64,000 nucleotides of DNA from contig CAWUHX010000080.1 in NCBI GenBank assembly GCA_963922205.1, positions 1,124,814-1,188,813 of the forward strand. The letters run 5' to 3'. The notes below the pieces were generated by a model that saw only the letters and a list, made by a program, of their open reading frames with translations, did not search any database and was not told the origin of the DNA. A program made the translations under genes and the position numbers. Positions 52,471 to 62,644 of the stretch are shown piece by piece. The first letter of the stretch is position 1. Each line of letters opens with the position of its first letter. The DNA comes from Romanomermis culicivorax (taxonomy: Eukaryota > Nematoda > Enoplea > Mermithida > Mermithidae).

Positions 52471-53902
52471 ATGTCAATCCCGACGTGTTCGAACATCGAT
52501 GATATGTTAAAAAATTTCGTCATCCTACGACGACCGGATATAAAAAGTTTCGCGTCGATCATACAAATGTCGGCTCACTTTAGTCGCAAAATTGTAAAAT
52601 TCGAGGAAACGTCGGAAAAACAATCTCACAAGTTAAATTGTTCTGTATCGGAAGCGATTTTTCTTAAAAAAGCAAATATAGTCTTTCAGATGCGAAATTT
52701 ATATCTCCGATCAAGCTGAAGGAACATCGCGAATATTGATCGCTAGCGCAAAAAGACCGATTAAGAAAGATGCCAGGAATTGTGCGTCCGAATTGGCTTA
52801 CGATTATTTGTTGAAAAGATGTTATTGTATTATCGTAAGAAATAGAAATTACCTTATCGATAATTTTTCCAATCAAAATTGAGAGAAAATTTTTTGAAAC
52901 ACCATTGCTTAGAGAAAACATGCGTATTATTTGCGTAACTGATACAATTTCAAATTTTGTAGTTAAAATCAAATATTAATCCCGAAACAGCGCAGATCGA
53001 TTTGGAGAAAAAGTTGGAGCAACGAAAAAACAAAAATTCCAAGGATCTTCTCACCGGTATAGGTGCTAAATTGATGGCTAAATGGGGTTGGACGAACGGT
53101 AAAGGTATCGGTAAAAATGAGCAAGGTATGGAAAAGCCTGTCGAGATTTTGCAACGTTTCGCTCGGCACGGTTTGGGCTCCGTTTTGATCGATAAAAATT
53201 TCAATAAATTGGTGAAATCAATAATTGAAGAATATTATAAATCCGACGAGCACGACGATTTAGTTTTTGCTGCTAATTTGAGGTTGATAATTTTTTTTTT
53301 GTTTTTGTATACTTTTTTGAATTTATCAACATCTAAAAGAAGATGGCCTTGTTTTTTGGTTCGAGTTGCAATTTTTGTCCGACAATTGCTTTTTACGAGT
53401 TTTCCTCAAAGTTTTTTTGGGTGAAAGTTTTTGGGACATATTCCGGTCTGTCGCAATATAAGTTTTGATCTGTAATGAACAATTTTGTAATGAACGACAA
53501 TGCTTTCAAAAAATGACAAAAACGAGTATCGGCTTCAAAATCGCTCCCCCAGAAACTTTTACTGTAAAATTTTTTATTAAAAAGAAAAATTGCGTGCCTT
53601 TGCAGATATAAAATAACCAAAATACACGTATGGAATATGAGCCTTATTCTTCTGCAACGTAATGTTTATGTTCTTTTTTTGCCTATTTTCTATTTTTTGA
53701 TTTTTTATTTAGCAATGAGCAGAGGAAGTTTATACATAAAATGGCGGGTTTTTTCGGATTGAAACATACGTCTTACGGTCACGGGGAGAAAAGGCAGTTG
53801 ACACTCAAGAAGCCCAAAAGCGCTATGCAGTTGATTGATTATCTGAAGAAAAATGAAGGCGAAACGGGAATGTATCAATTAGTGGAGCCGACGCTTCAAT
53901 AA
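52471..53902 (+). CDS. NKRF: NKRF-like protein: dsRBD-like, G-patch, R3H
   Basis: Exons: first from ATG 52471 to about 52650, then about 52686-52834, 52963-53282 and 53713-53902 (TAA). Phases of the last three agree. The exon 1/2 border is uncertain; an intron of only 37-46 bp would be needed. Exon 2 has CEIYISDQAEGTSRILIASA and KDARNCASELAYDYLL, like the dsRNA-binding part of NKRF. Exon 3 has the G-patch: GIGAKLMAKWGWTNGKGIGK. The last exons form the R3H: EQRKFIHKMAGFFGLKHTSY and HGEKRQLTLKK, ending YQLVEPTLQ. That domain order is characteristic of NF-kappa-B-repressing factor, a nucleolar RNA-processing cofactor. The predicted protein is about 280 residues against about 690 in human, so upstream exons may be missing, or the protein may be short. 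Confidence 0.8.
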
Positions 53903-54486
53903 ACTGATTATGTATAGTATGTTTTTTACAAAATGCTTGCAAACAGAAAAATTACGAAAAGCGCACTCAAGGTACATTACCCAAGTCTTTTACTGTAGGA
54001 TCTTTTCCTTAAAAAACTGTAAGGGTTAGCTGTGTAGGCTTACACATTTTCAGTCCCATACGACATAATGACTTAGCAGGAAATGGCAAAAATATGAAAT
54101 ATTACTTACTTTCCACTCTTTACTTTACAAGCATTTCAAGAAAAACAGACCATAGTATTTTCTAACACCAACTACTGTTTCCTTTATATTTGATACGAAT
54201 CATAAGAGCCCGTTTCACTACAGGAACTCTCTCGCTACAACCACCGCCACTGTCTCACTACAGCTACCAAACTATTAGTAGGCGTCCCACTATAGCCAAC
54301 TGTCACTCATCGACTGTCTCACTACATCCATTGTCTCGCAGCAGCCATAAACGATTTTACGGATGTTAATATGTCATAGAATTGGGTTTGGTAAACTACC
54401 AGTAGATTGACCAGGGATCCCGTAGGTATTTCAGCCAACTTTTGAAGGACGTCTCAGTTTGCTTCCTGAATGAAGCAGAACCATAG
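53903..54486 (+). other. 3' flank of the NKRF-like gene up to the LTR
   Basis: 54210-54350 is an irregular repetition of CTGTCTCACTACA-like words (CTACAACCACCGCC, CTACAGC, CTATAGCC). The retroelement's 5-bp left flank is CATAG (54482-54486). No gene. Confidence 0.5.
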
Positions 54487-55058
54487 TGTTGTATTTGCTG
54501 GTTTGGTCGGGGCGATGAGCCGTGGGCAGGATTGGGATTCCGAGGTTGCGTCCTTAATGTACGTGCTTCCCACACCCACGTTTACCCGATAACCTGATTA
54601 CTGGTACTTAAACCCCAACACTAATTGTCCCAACAATTAAAGAAAAGTCTAATTTCTTTAATTGTCTCCCTTATTGCGCAAGATCGAAAGGCGAGAATTT
54701 TCTACCTTTTAATATTACGCAATAAAACACAAAAACTTACGTGAACAAGGCGGAGACGGGGGAGAAAATAAAAACACAAAATCTACTCCCACACACGGGC
54801 GAGAAAAGACTAAAGGTGCGTGGTGGGAGGCGGCTAGTAACGACTAGTGGTGGCCAACGGGGCGCACAACTAGTATGAAACGCATAAAAAATTTAACAAC
54901 AATAATAATGATAAAGAGAGAGACCAGCGCACGCGTACCGACGTGCGCTACAGTAAGATGGCTGCTAGTGGTCCGCGTTGCTCTCTCCACTTGCCACCTG
55001 CGGGCCTCTAATGTGCTTTGACAAAACGATAAAAATTGGCGGAAAACACACTACAACA
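54487..55058 (-). repeat. 3' LTR
   Basis: On the minus strand it begins TGTTGTAGTGTG directly after the polypurine tract and ends AATACAACA, so the ends are TGTTGTA/TACAACA. 572 bp. The partner LTR is outside the window, so LTR identity and the TSD cannot be compared. Confidence 0.75.
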
Positions 55059-55071
55059 CCCCTCCCCCCTT
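55059..55071 (-). promoter_or_regulatory. Polypurine tract (plus-strand primer)
   Basis: Minus-strand AAGGGGGGAGGGG abuts the TG of the LTR, the expected position for the primer of plus-strand DNA synthesis. Confidence 0.7.
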
Positions 55072-55473
55072 GCAGTAGATCGCCTTAAGCGATCATCAAG
55101 AAATACCGAAAAACGTGCAAGGGGAAGGGCTCCGCCACTACAGGCCGTCACCGGGGTTGCCAAAGGATTCTTCGGTGTCACACAGTGGGGCCGGTGGAGT
55201 TGTTGGGGTAGTTTGAGCCGATTTTTGTGGCGGCGACAACAGTGGGTCCGGCAGCGGAGGCAAGGACAAAGAGCGGTGCAAGTGGTGGCGTGTAGCGGGC
55301 CACTGGGGGTCATCTTACTGTGTGGTCTTAGCATCAGCTGCACGTGCGCTGGAAACACTAGTACAAAAAATAAAGCACAAACGAGATTAGAAATTAAACA
55401 ACCGGCTTTAGACGAGGTTAAGAAAAACAAAACACAAAGAAAAAACAAAGATTACTGTACAAAAAGCTTCTTT

Positions 55474-56403
55474 CTAATGGCGGCGTCGGTGGCGAGTATC
55501 GGAGGCAGCTTGGTAGTTTCGAGGAGAATCGCGGTGGTCGCGCTCGTTTCGTCGGTATCGGTCGTTATGGTAGCCATGTGGATCGCGAGGGTCGTCGTGG
55601 CCATCAAAACAGATATTACAGGAGCCGCGGTTTCGACCGTAATTGGTGTAATCACGGCGGCGTGAGGACCATGTATACGTTTGCGATTGAAGCGGGGAAA
55701 GTGGATTTACGCCTCGAGGGGGCAATTGCGTGGCGATCAATGACCGACGATCCGACGGCAGCCCTGTTGGCGGCAACAGTTGCGGTGGCAATAGATTCCA
55801 CCGGGCAGAGAAGTCGTGCCGACGCAGCAGGGGTGCGCGGCGATCCATTTCGCTGTGATATTGCAAATAGGTTCGTTGAATGTCGGCGATTTCCGGCGGT
55901 TGGGGAAATGGGGCGTAGCGCGGATAAGCCATCCAGCTGTCAACTAACCCGACAGCAGTGTTATAGGCTTGTAGCAAACACAATGGGTTATCCAACCTGC
56001 GAGATTCGTAAAGAAACAAGGCCAGGTGGGCGGTGTGAATGGCGTCAACGACGCCGAGCTCCTCAGCCCAAAGGCCAGCGACCCATCGCAGTATCAATGC
56101 GGCCATGTCGTGCGAGACTGGTGGTTGTTGTTCATGATAGGCGGGGCGGTAATGTTCTCGAAAATATTGGTACAACGCAAGCGAAGCGTTCGTAGCATGG
56201 ATATGCACGGGCATGATGATGCGAATACCGAGGCAGCCGAAAAAGTTGATCAAAACCATTTCGTGCAACGTACGCCGCGTGAAGAATTCAAGGGCGGGGT
56301 CAATACGTGGCGGGTAGCGAGGCCTTACTAGCGTAACACAATGCGGCGAATGGGTTGTGCGGAAATGCGTATAGTTAGGCAATCGTGTAGCTTCGCTAGG
56401 CAA
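55474..56403 (-). CDS. Retroelement ORF, Arg/His-rich tail, function unknown
   Basis: 309 codons in the 3' region of the element. The N-terminal half is globular ([19 protein letters not shown] ... [20 protein letters not shown]). The C-terminal 70 residues are rich in Arg, His, Asp and Tyr ([15 protein letters not shown], one CNIC pair, no full CCHC knuckle). That suggests nucleic-acid binding, perhaps a capsid- or nucleocapsid-like role. The reading frame above 56403 towards 56808 is broken by stops but retains coding-like sequence, so the ORF may once have joined its neighbour. Confidence 0.6.
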   Translation of the reverse strand: MPSEATRLPNYTHFRTTHSPHCVTLVRPRYPPRIDPALEFFTRRTLHEMVLINFFGCLGIRIIMPVHIHATNASLALYQYFREHYRPAYHEQQPPVSHDMAALILRWVAGLWAEELGVVDAIHTAHLALFLYESRRLDNPLCLLQAYNTAVGLVDSWMAYPRYAPFPQPPEIADIQRTYLQYHSEMDRRAPLLRRHDFSARWNLLPPQLLPPTGLPSDRRSLIATQLPPRGVNPLSPLQSQTYTWSSRRRDYTNYGRNRGSCNICFDGHDDPRDPHGYHNDRYRRNERDHRDSPRNYQAASDTRHRRRH

Positions 56404-57935
56404 GCGGGGCTCGATAGTTGGCGCGGAACTGGGTGGGGGGGGACTCCAAGAACCAGCCTAGTTGCCATAGCCAATGGCGTTTGGGGCTGCGCGGTACTAC
56501 GGGGCCATAGACGGCAGCGACATGGTGTGAGTTACCGGAGTCGGTGTAGCAGATGTCAAAACCGTATGCGGCTGCGATGCTACTGTAGGCGGAATCGAAG
56601 TTGCGGCTGAGGTGGCAGGTTCCACGTCCATAGGGGCGGCGGCGGGAGCAGAGCTTTGAATACGTCTTTCAGCGGGTTTTTTAGGGCTTCCAGATGACGT
56701 TGAATTTCGGCATTTCTATGCAACGGGCTAATGAAATCCGTCAACTTGGGTGGTGACTGGCGAAACTGGCGGCAGTGTGCTTCTTTGTAGAAACCGGTAG
56801 AATGTACCTATCGTGTTTGTTCGCTTTGAGTGTGGTGTTGCGGTGCATCATTGCGGCGTTCTTGTTGATGGCTATCGCGGCTGGTTGGTTGACCTTGCTG
56901 AGGTTCTCTACGGTGGCGATCATCACGAGAGTGAGACTCGTGGCGTGAATGGTGACTGTCGGCTTGGGGAGCAGGCGGCGGTTGCGTTGCCGGCGCTGCT
57001 GCTTTGGTTGTCGTAATCTTGGGTTTTGGCGTCGAGGTGACCTGCGAAGATTTTTTGGTTTCTTCGCGGGCTTTCTTTCTATCACGTTGTTCGCGGCGAT
57101 GTGTTGTGCGTTCGCTAGGCGTTTTGCCGCGCTCAGCACGGGAAGTGCTGGGTGGGGGCATGCGCCTTGTACTCGGTTCGTCCGTTGTTCGCGTTTTGTG
57201 AGATTTGCGGTAGGCCGATTCGTCTTGAAGGTGTTGTTTTTGCTTTATTGAGTGTTCATACCAGCCGGGTCTTCGAATAGGATTTCCATGGCGATCTAGA
57301 GCCAGCGCGGACATGCTGGGAGCCTGTGGGGTTTGAACATCCACAGGCGCCGTCGGCAGCACTAGAGTCGCGGGTTGAGGCGGTTGGGGCACCGGTGGTG
57401 GTCGCGAAATGATTGGCGGTGGTAAAGGAACCTGCGGTTGCACAATGGGTTGAGCCATTACCGGAGCCATTTGAGCGACTTGCGGAAGCGGAGTGATCAA
57501 CGTTGGTGGGGGCAACAAGATGCGTTGTATCTCGTCCTTTAGCGCTGCGGGGTAGTCTTTCCAATGATGTTCAGGGAACAACATTCCGGGTGGCGGCGCT
57601 GGGAAGTGATACGCGGCGGGCGCTGGGACCAAGGCGTTGTATTGAGTGGCTGAAATGATTTGTTGTGAAAAACGTACAGGCAGGCCCGTAGCCAGGATTT
57701 TTTTTTTGGGGGGGGGGGGCAAGTAATTTTTGGAGGCCTTTTTTTCAGCCAATATTTTGAGTTGATGAAATCTGAAGGCAGTTTTGGACGTATCTCACTT
57801 AGCTCTATCAGATAAAGCAAAAAGTAACAAAATTTAACAAAAAAAATTTTCACTTAAATTTTTCATTTTTTTTTATCTTAAAAAACATTTTTTTTCATCA
57901 AATTTTATTCATCAAGCAACTGGCAACCTTTATTT

Positions 57936-58145
57936 TCACTTTAACGAAATATGTCTATTTTTCTCAGCAAAAAAGTCCACAACATTTTCCATATCAATCG
58001 TCTTCATTTCTGCTCGATGAGTAGATAGAATGGCCAATGAAGATAAACGATCCCTAGACATAGAGCTCCTCAATTCTGTCAAAATTCGTTTCAAAGTTGA
58101 AAACGACCTTTCTGATGAAGCTGTTGTTACTGGCAATGTAACCAT
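57936..58145 (-). pseudogene. hAT transposase C-terminal dimerisation fragment
   Basis: VTLPVTTASSERSFSTLKRI then LRSSMSRDRLSSLAIL is the classic hAT C-terminal motif, including the third catalytic Glu. A truncated remnant. Confidence 0.9.
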
Positions 58146-58227
58146 TCATGTGACCTTTCCAATCTTCCTGAAATATTAAGGAAAGTAAAAAATAATCTGT
58201 TGTGCACTTATTAAAGAGTTTGACCCA

Positions 58228-58581
58228 CTAGAAAATCCTTAAATCTTCAATAAGGTTCTGTAACAAAACGGCCTGCAGGTTGGTGGTGACCCTTTCCAAC
58301 CAAAGGTTTGTGAAATAAAACACATGATGTGCAAAAAATCCATGTTCAACATGGCTGAACGCCAATAACTGATTCTTTTCCAGCCAAATTCGTTGAACAT
58401 ATCTCGGACGGCCAGATTGCACTACTGGAGAAAATTTATATCCATTGGGTGGCACATAAATGTTCTTTGCAAATTCGTAAATTTCATTATCACTAAATTT
58501 TTTATCAACTGCCAAAGCAATATCGAATTTGGAAAGTGCTTCAGCTTTCATATGCTTTGGAAGTGGAACTGGTTTTGTCAA
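58228..58581 (-). pseudogene. hAT transposase N-terminal (TTF-finger) fragment
   Basis: GRPRYVQRIWLEKNQLLAFS then GFFAHHVFYF corresponds to the TTF-type finger start (R.fQ..Wl...WL.yS...g.fC..C..F) with both Cys replaced by His. It is preceded by VPPNGYKFSPV. Remnant of the same deleted transposase. Confidence 0.75.
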
Positions 58582-60617
58582 AAATTCAGCTTTTTCCAGA
58601 TTGACTGGTATGATTCTGAAAAGAAGAAAAAATCATGCTTGCTTTATTTGCATTTTACTATCATGACTTACTCTTCAGTTTCCATTTCATTGACTTCTGA
58701 AGGTGCAGTCGATGGTGAATCTATAGATTCTAAATTAGTCAAATTGGAATCATTTTGGGATCAAATTTCTTGCCTTTTTGCAGCTACGGGTGCAAAAAAT
58801 GACGTGATTCTTTTCATTATAAATGTTTAATAATTTTAAGGGGTTGTGGTAGCTGTGCATGATTGACCAACTATATGGTCAATGATGATCATATGCCAAA
58901 GATACGATAAAAATTAATAATATGGAAAAATTTGTAAAGTTACAAGGTGAATCACCTAAACAGTAAACCAAAAACTTTTTCATTAGTGACTATTATTACT
59001 ACAATAATGGCGCACAACACATATCATAATTACACATTATTTTGAAAAAAGTTTGTAACATTTCGGGGGGGTATACCCCCCACCCCCCCCCTGGCTATGG
59101 GCCTGCGTACAGGAGCACTATACCTGGCCGCGGCAATGGTGGCAATTATCGGAGGTCCCGGCAAAACTGCGGGTGTCGCCAAATATATTTGGGGGTCCAT
59201 GGTGGGTGCCGTGGTCGGTATCAGAGCTGCGGGTTCTATGAGGGTGACGTCCATAGACGTGGATTGATCTACCGTGCTTTCTTCGGGTATATCTGTCAAC
59301 ATTTGTTCTGACGTCATAGTTTCGAGATCCATCGCGGCAGGTTGGATGGGGGTAGATTCGTCCATCGGAGCCGGGGCAATGTTGGAAATTTCATCGAGTG
59401 TGAGTTTCAAGAAATCGGAGATCTGCGTAGCAGCTGCTGTGATATCAGATGGTGCGGCGGGCATAGGAAGGGCCGACGCGTCTGTTGACGGCGGCAGCTT
59501 CGCTATGTTGAGATCAAAAACGGGCGTATCAAGTAACTCCTCATTGGCCCGTTCAACTTCGACATCGATGGGGCGATCGAGCAGTTCCTCGGCAGTGAGC
59601 ATTTGCGCCGAAGCCGTAGTCGGCATGGGGTACGCGTACACCGGCGCGGGGAACGAAAAGTGGTTTTGAAAGTCGATAAGTGCGATAAACGATGAGTAGA
59701 AGTGAAAACGGCTGTGCGGATTTGCCGTGTAGTCAGATTCATCGATTTCGATTTCTTCGACAGACGTTTCCATGTGGAATTCCTCATTGAACACAATCCG
59801 GCGTAATGCGAACCGATTGCAGATATATGTGCCGGCATCGCTGGGGAAACACGGTTCGCTTTCGGGGATGCGATTCATCCAATTTGTAAGGAGCGATTTA
59901 GGGTTGCCGTCGCTGCCATACCACATACACTCATAGAACGCGGCGCATATTTCTGGTTTCATCGATTGAGCATAGCCAAGCAGTAGGTCGTTGACAGAGG
60001 TGTATTCTTCCGCGGAGCACGGCGACGCTAAAAGCGCGGCCAACGGCATGAAAGAAGTCAGCCGTCGGAACCAATCTCCGTCCACCTGTAAAAAATTAAG
60101 AATGGTGGAGGGGCGATAACGATAATGAGTACCGTAATAGGTGCGCTCGCGCAAGGGTTGATCGGCGGCAACGCGTTCGGTCCAGAGATCGTCAACCTCG
60201 TGATGAAGCAGCAGTAACGTGGGGTCATCGTATTGCATCCGATCACGGATGGCCAACTTGTATATCGGGGAAACTGGGAAGTTGAGCAGCTCGATAATCC
60301 GGTCGGTGAAGTTGCTCTTCATGGCCGAGGTGACGGCTGCTTGAAGTCGCTTGGGATCGTCAAACATGGATAGGGGTTTGAAAGTCAGATCTTCCTCGTC
60401 GGAAACGTCTGGTGATTCATCCCACTCGTCTTTTTGTTTCTTCTTCTTTTTCTTTGGCGCTTTCGGAGCGGTGAGAAGTTTCGGATGGGTTGTGCGCGTC
60501 AAAACTTTGATGTCTCGAAAACCGTTGGTTACCGTTCGTAAACAAAAAGACCAACCGTGGTCCGACGCAGTGCAATCATACATGAAAAATTTATAAGCTG
60601 AGAGAACTTTGTCTCGC

Positions 60618-61508
60618 TTAATCGCAGGTAAGGCGACTTGCGATGTCATTGGATATATTCAGTTGGCGTAGTCGGGGGGGGGGTAAAACGTCCGACAACG
60701 GGACGTTGTGAAAAGCGGCGATAATGGATTCGGTGAGGTGGTCATTTTCGGCGGCATCCAGCGAGTCGTGGGGAAACAACGCAGGGGCGTTGTAAACATC
60801 GGGGATGAAGCCGTAGCGACTGAAGGCCAAGAACAACAACAACGGATAGTAGGCGTCGAGGGCCGCATAGGCGAGGACATCAGATTGCAAAAACGATGTC
60901 GTCAGGTTGTTGAAGAAATGCAGGGCTGCTGGGAAGCGTAGCCTGAGTTTTGAAACGTCCAGCACCCACATGGTGGAAACAGTTGCTTTTAACGTACGTT
61001 TTTCGGGGAAGAAGCCAATTCGTCGCGCCAGCTCGTATAGCGGCGGAGATATATCGATGTTTCGGATAACGTGGTACGCATCGAAATGAATGACTTTTAC
61101 GACGGGATCTTTGTTCTTCTTTTGCAGATTGGTCCGGAATTGGGTACCTAGAAGAGCATATATTCCCGCCCAGTCATCCGCTCCATCGAAGGAAACTACG
61201 ATGGTGTGTTCGCCGTCGACTAGGGAGAAGAGTGCGGTCCAATCTTCCGGGGTAGCGGTGAATGTTTCGAAAGCAAACATCGTGCCCTTCGGGAATGCGA
61301 GTTGAATGTACCGAGGGTAGCTAGACGCCGTAGAGTCGGCTGGCATGGGCACGGTAAACTGGAAATGTTTCATATCGGCAGCCATAATCGATTCGGTGTC
61401 GAAACTGACCAGCGTATAGCCATGGTGTGGGTTGGGCGGCCAAGGCCTGCCCCAAACTTCCGGGTGAGAGGGATATCGGTGGCGGCAACACATTCGGGGG
61501 TCGTGCAT
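60618..61508 (-). CDS. Retroelement-encoded DEDDy 3'-5' exonuclease-like ORF
   Basis: 296 codons, intact. ExoI: LVSFDTES with Asp37 and Glu39. ExoII region: VVSFDGADDWAGIYALLG, Asp111 or Asp112. Then the usual helix and LYELARRIGFF...TLKATVSTMW stretch, the substrate-binding part of RNase D-like enzymes. ExoIII: SDVLAYAALDAYYPLLLF, giving Tyr214-x3-Asp218, the signature of the DEDDy subgroup (RNase D, WRN, Mut-7). It lies about 1.1 kb downstream of the integrase on the same strand and directly before the next element ORF, so it is probably expressed with the 3' ORFs. Start at 61508 by the longest ORF; FDTES is only 35 residues in, so a start not far upstream or at this Met fits. Alternative: a decayed host-derived domain, but no stops are seen. 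Confidence 0.75.
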   Translation of the reverse strand: MHDPRMCCRHRYPSHPEVWGRPWPPNPHHGYTLVSFDTESIMAADMKHFQFTVPMPADSTASSYPRYIQLAFPKGTMFAFETFTATPEDWTALFSLVDGEHTIVVSFDGADDWAGIYALLGTQFRTNLQKKNKDPVVKVIHFDAYHVIRNIDISPPLYELARRIGFFPEKRTLKATVSTMWVLDVSKLRLRFPAALHFFNNLTTSFLQSDVLAYAALDAYYPLLLFLAFSRYGFIPDVYNAPALFPHDSLDAAENDHLTESIIAAFHNVPLSDVLPPPRLRQLNISNDIASRLTCD

Positions 61509-62644
61509 ACATAGATATGTACCACGATTCCAAATCAGCGAGGCGGGTCAGGCGTTTGACGTTGTTCTCTAAACAAGAGCGAGTGCGATATTTAACATGT
61601 GACACATGGGGCACCAAATCAAAAGAGCCAAATGGAGACTAAAGGATGATTTTAATGTGAAACCAGGAGGAAGGCGTGGTGTTGCTTTCGGTTCGTTGGG
61701 AGGGCACATGCGCTAAAAAGACTGTGGTTTGGGCAGTGATGTCACCTTGATAGGCGCATCTTGGCAACTGGATTGGGCTACAATAGCGAGATAACGAGAG
61801 TTGTTATATGTGGAAATCAAGGCAGCGGCCAGTTGGGGCTAGGGGCGCCTCAACTTGACGATGATGGGGATTGCGGCGGCTGACCATGGATCTCTGGCGC
61901 AAAACTACAGAGTGGGGGGTTACCCATGGGGTCCCAAGCAAAAGAGCATGCAAGAACAAGCAGCAAAAGCATGAAACGTGTGAAAAATACCATCGCAGGC
62001 GGAGCTTAGATCGTTTTGGTGGGGCTGCTGCTCGGCCCAACGTACGTATTGTTCGTTGACGTTAATTGATTCACGATACAGCGGGGGTTTGTCGGCCGTG
62101 GAGGTGGATCCGGTCGACGGCATCGTCATTTTGAAAAAAAAAATTTTTGAAGAGCAGCTGGAAAATGCGACTATTGCGGATGGAAGGGAAAAGTAGAAAT
62201 GAAATAGTAAAAGAATAAGCCACTGAAAGGTGAAGAAAGTGTAAAGTAAGAAAATGCAACACTACCGTTACGAAAAGCAACACAAACACCACTATGTTAA
62301 TGGGGACTAAAATCAACCTTTCCCAATTAGTCTTATGAGAGTGATAGCGGCCAGGGTCGGGCAGAAATAAACCGAATGGCCTCGCGCTGAACAGAACCTG
62401 ACATTAAAGAAGAAACCCCCTCCTATTGCAAAAGTGTGGGGACCAGGTCAAAGTGTAATGTGATGGTGTAAAATCGGACAAGTTTGTTTGTAAGAAACGG
62501 GTCGAAGGAAGGTGTTTCGGAGCGGCGTGATCTGCATCCTTGCTCATCAACGAGGTCGCCATGATCTAAATTAAACAAAAGTGAAGACTATTTACAACGC
62601 GGCGTGATGAGTGCCGTATCACAAAAAAAAAATTTCAAAGCAAA
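61509..62644 (-). other. Spacer between integrase and exonuclease ORF
   Basis: No domain-bearing ORF. Two minus ORFs are the best candidates: 62071-62316, strongly hydrophobic (VVFVLLFVTVVLHFL), and 61920-62129, which begins TMPSTGSTSTADKPPLYRES. It could hold an intron or a subgenomic promoter for the 3' ORFs; nothing decisive seen. Confidence 0.4.

Larger units (their letters stand above)
57681..59104 (-). mobile_element. Internally deleted hAT transposon
   Basis: CAGGCCCGTAGCCAGGATTT at 57681 and CCTGGCTATGGGCCTG at 59104. Exact TSD CGTACAGG (57673-57680, 59105-59112). Only the transposase N-terminal (58228-58581) and C-terminal (57936-58145) parts remain, with the catalytic centre lost. 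It breaks the retroelement ORF, so it is younger than the retroelement. Confidence 0.95.
56808..60649 (-). pseudogene. Large retroelement ORF split by a hAT insertion
   Basis: The part 60649-59113 and the part 57680-56808 are one reading frame interrupted by 57681-59104; with the insertion disregarded the length is about 800 codons. Start region MTSQVALPAIKRDKVLSAYK. It has a Lys-rich acidic patch (APKKKKKKQKDEWDESPD) near residue 70. A globular part follows (LLHHEVDDLWTERVAADQPL ... NDLLLGYAQSMKPEICAAF). Next is a Pro/Ala/Thr-rich linker, and then an Arg/His/Gln-rich end ([20 protein letters not shown]). The start overlaps the end of the exonuclease ORF by 32 nt in another frame. The role is not known; low-complexity basic tails suit RNA binding. 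Confidence 0.7.

Noticed and set aside
55036-57251. Several long plus-strand ORFs (e.g. 55036-55665, 55578-56195)
   Set aside because: They are antisense shadows of the GC-rich minus-strand retroelement ORFs and show no domain motifs.
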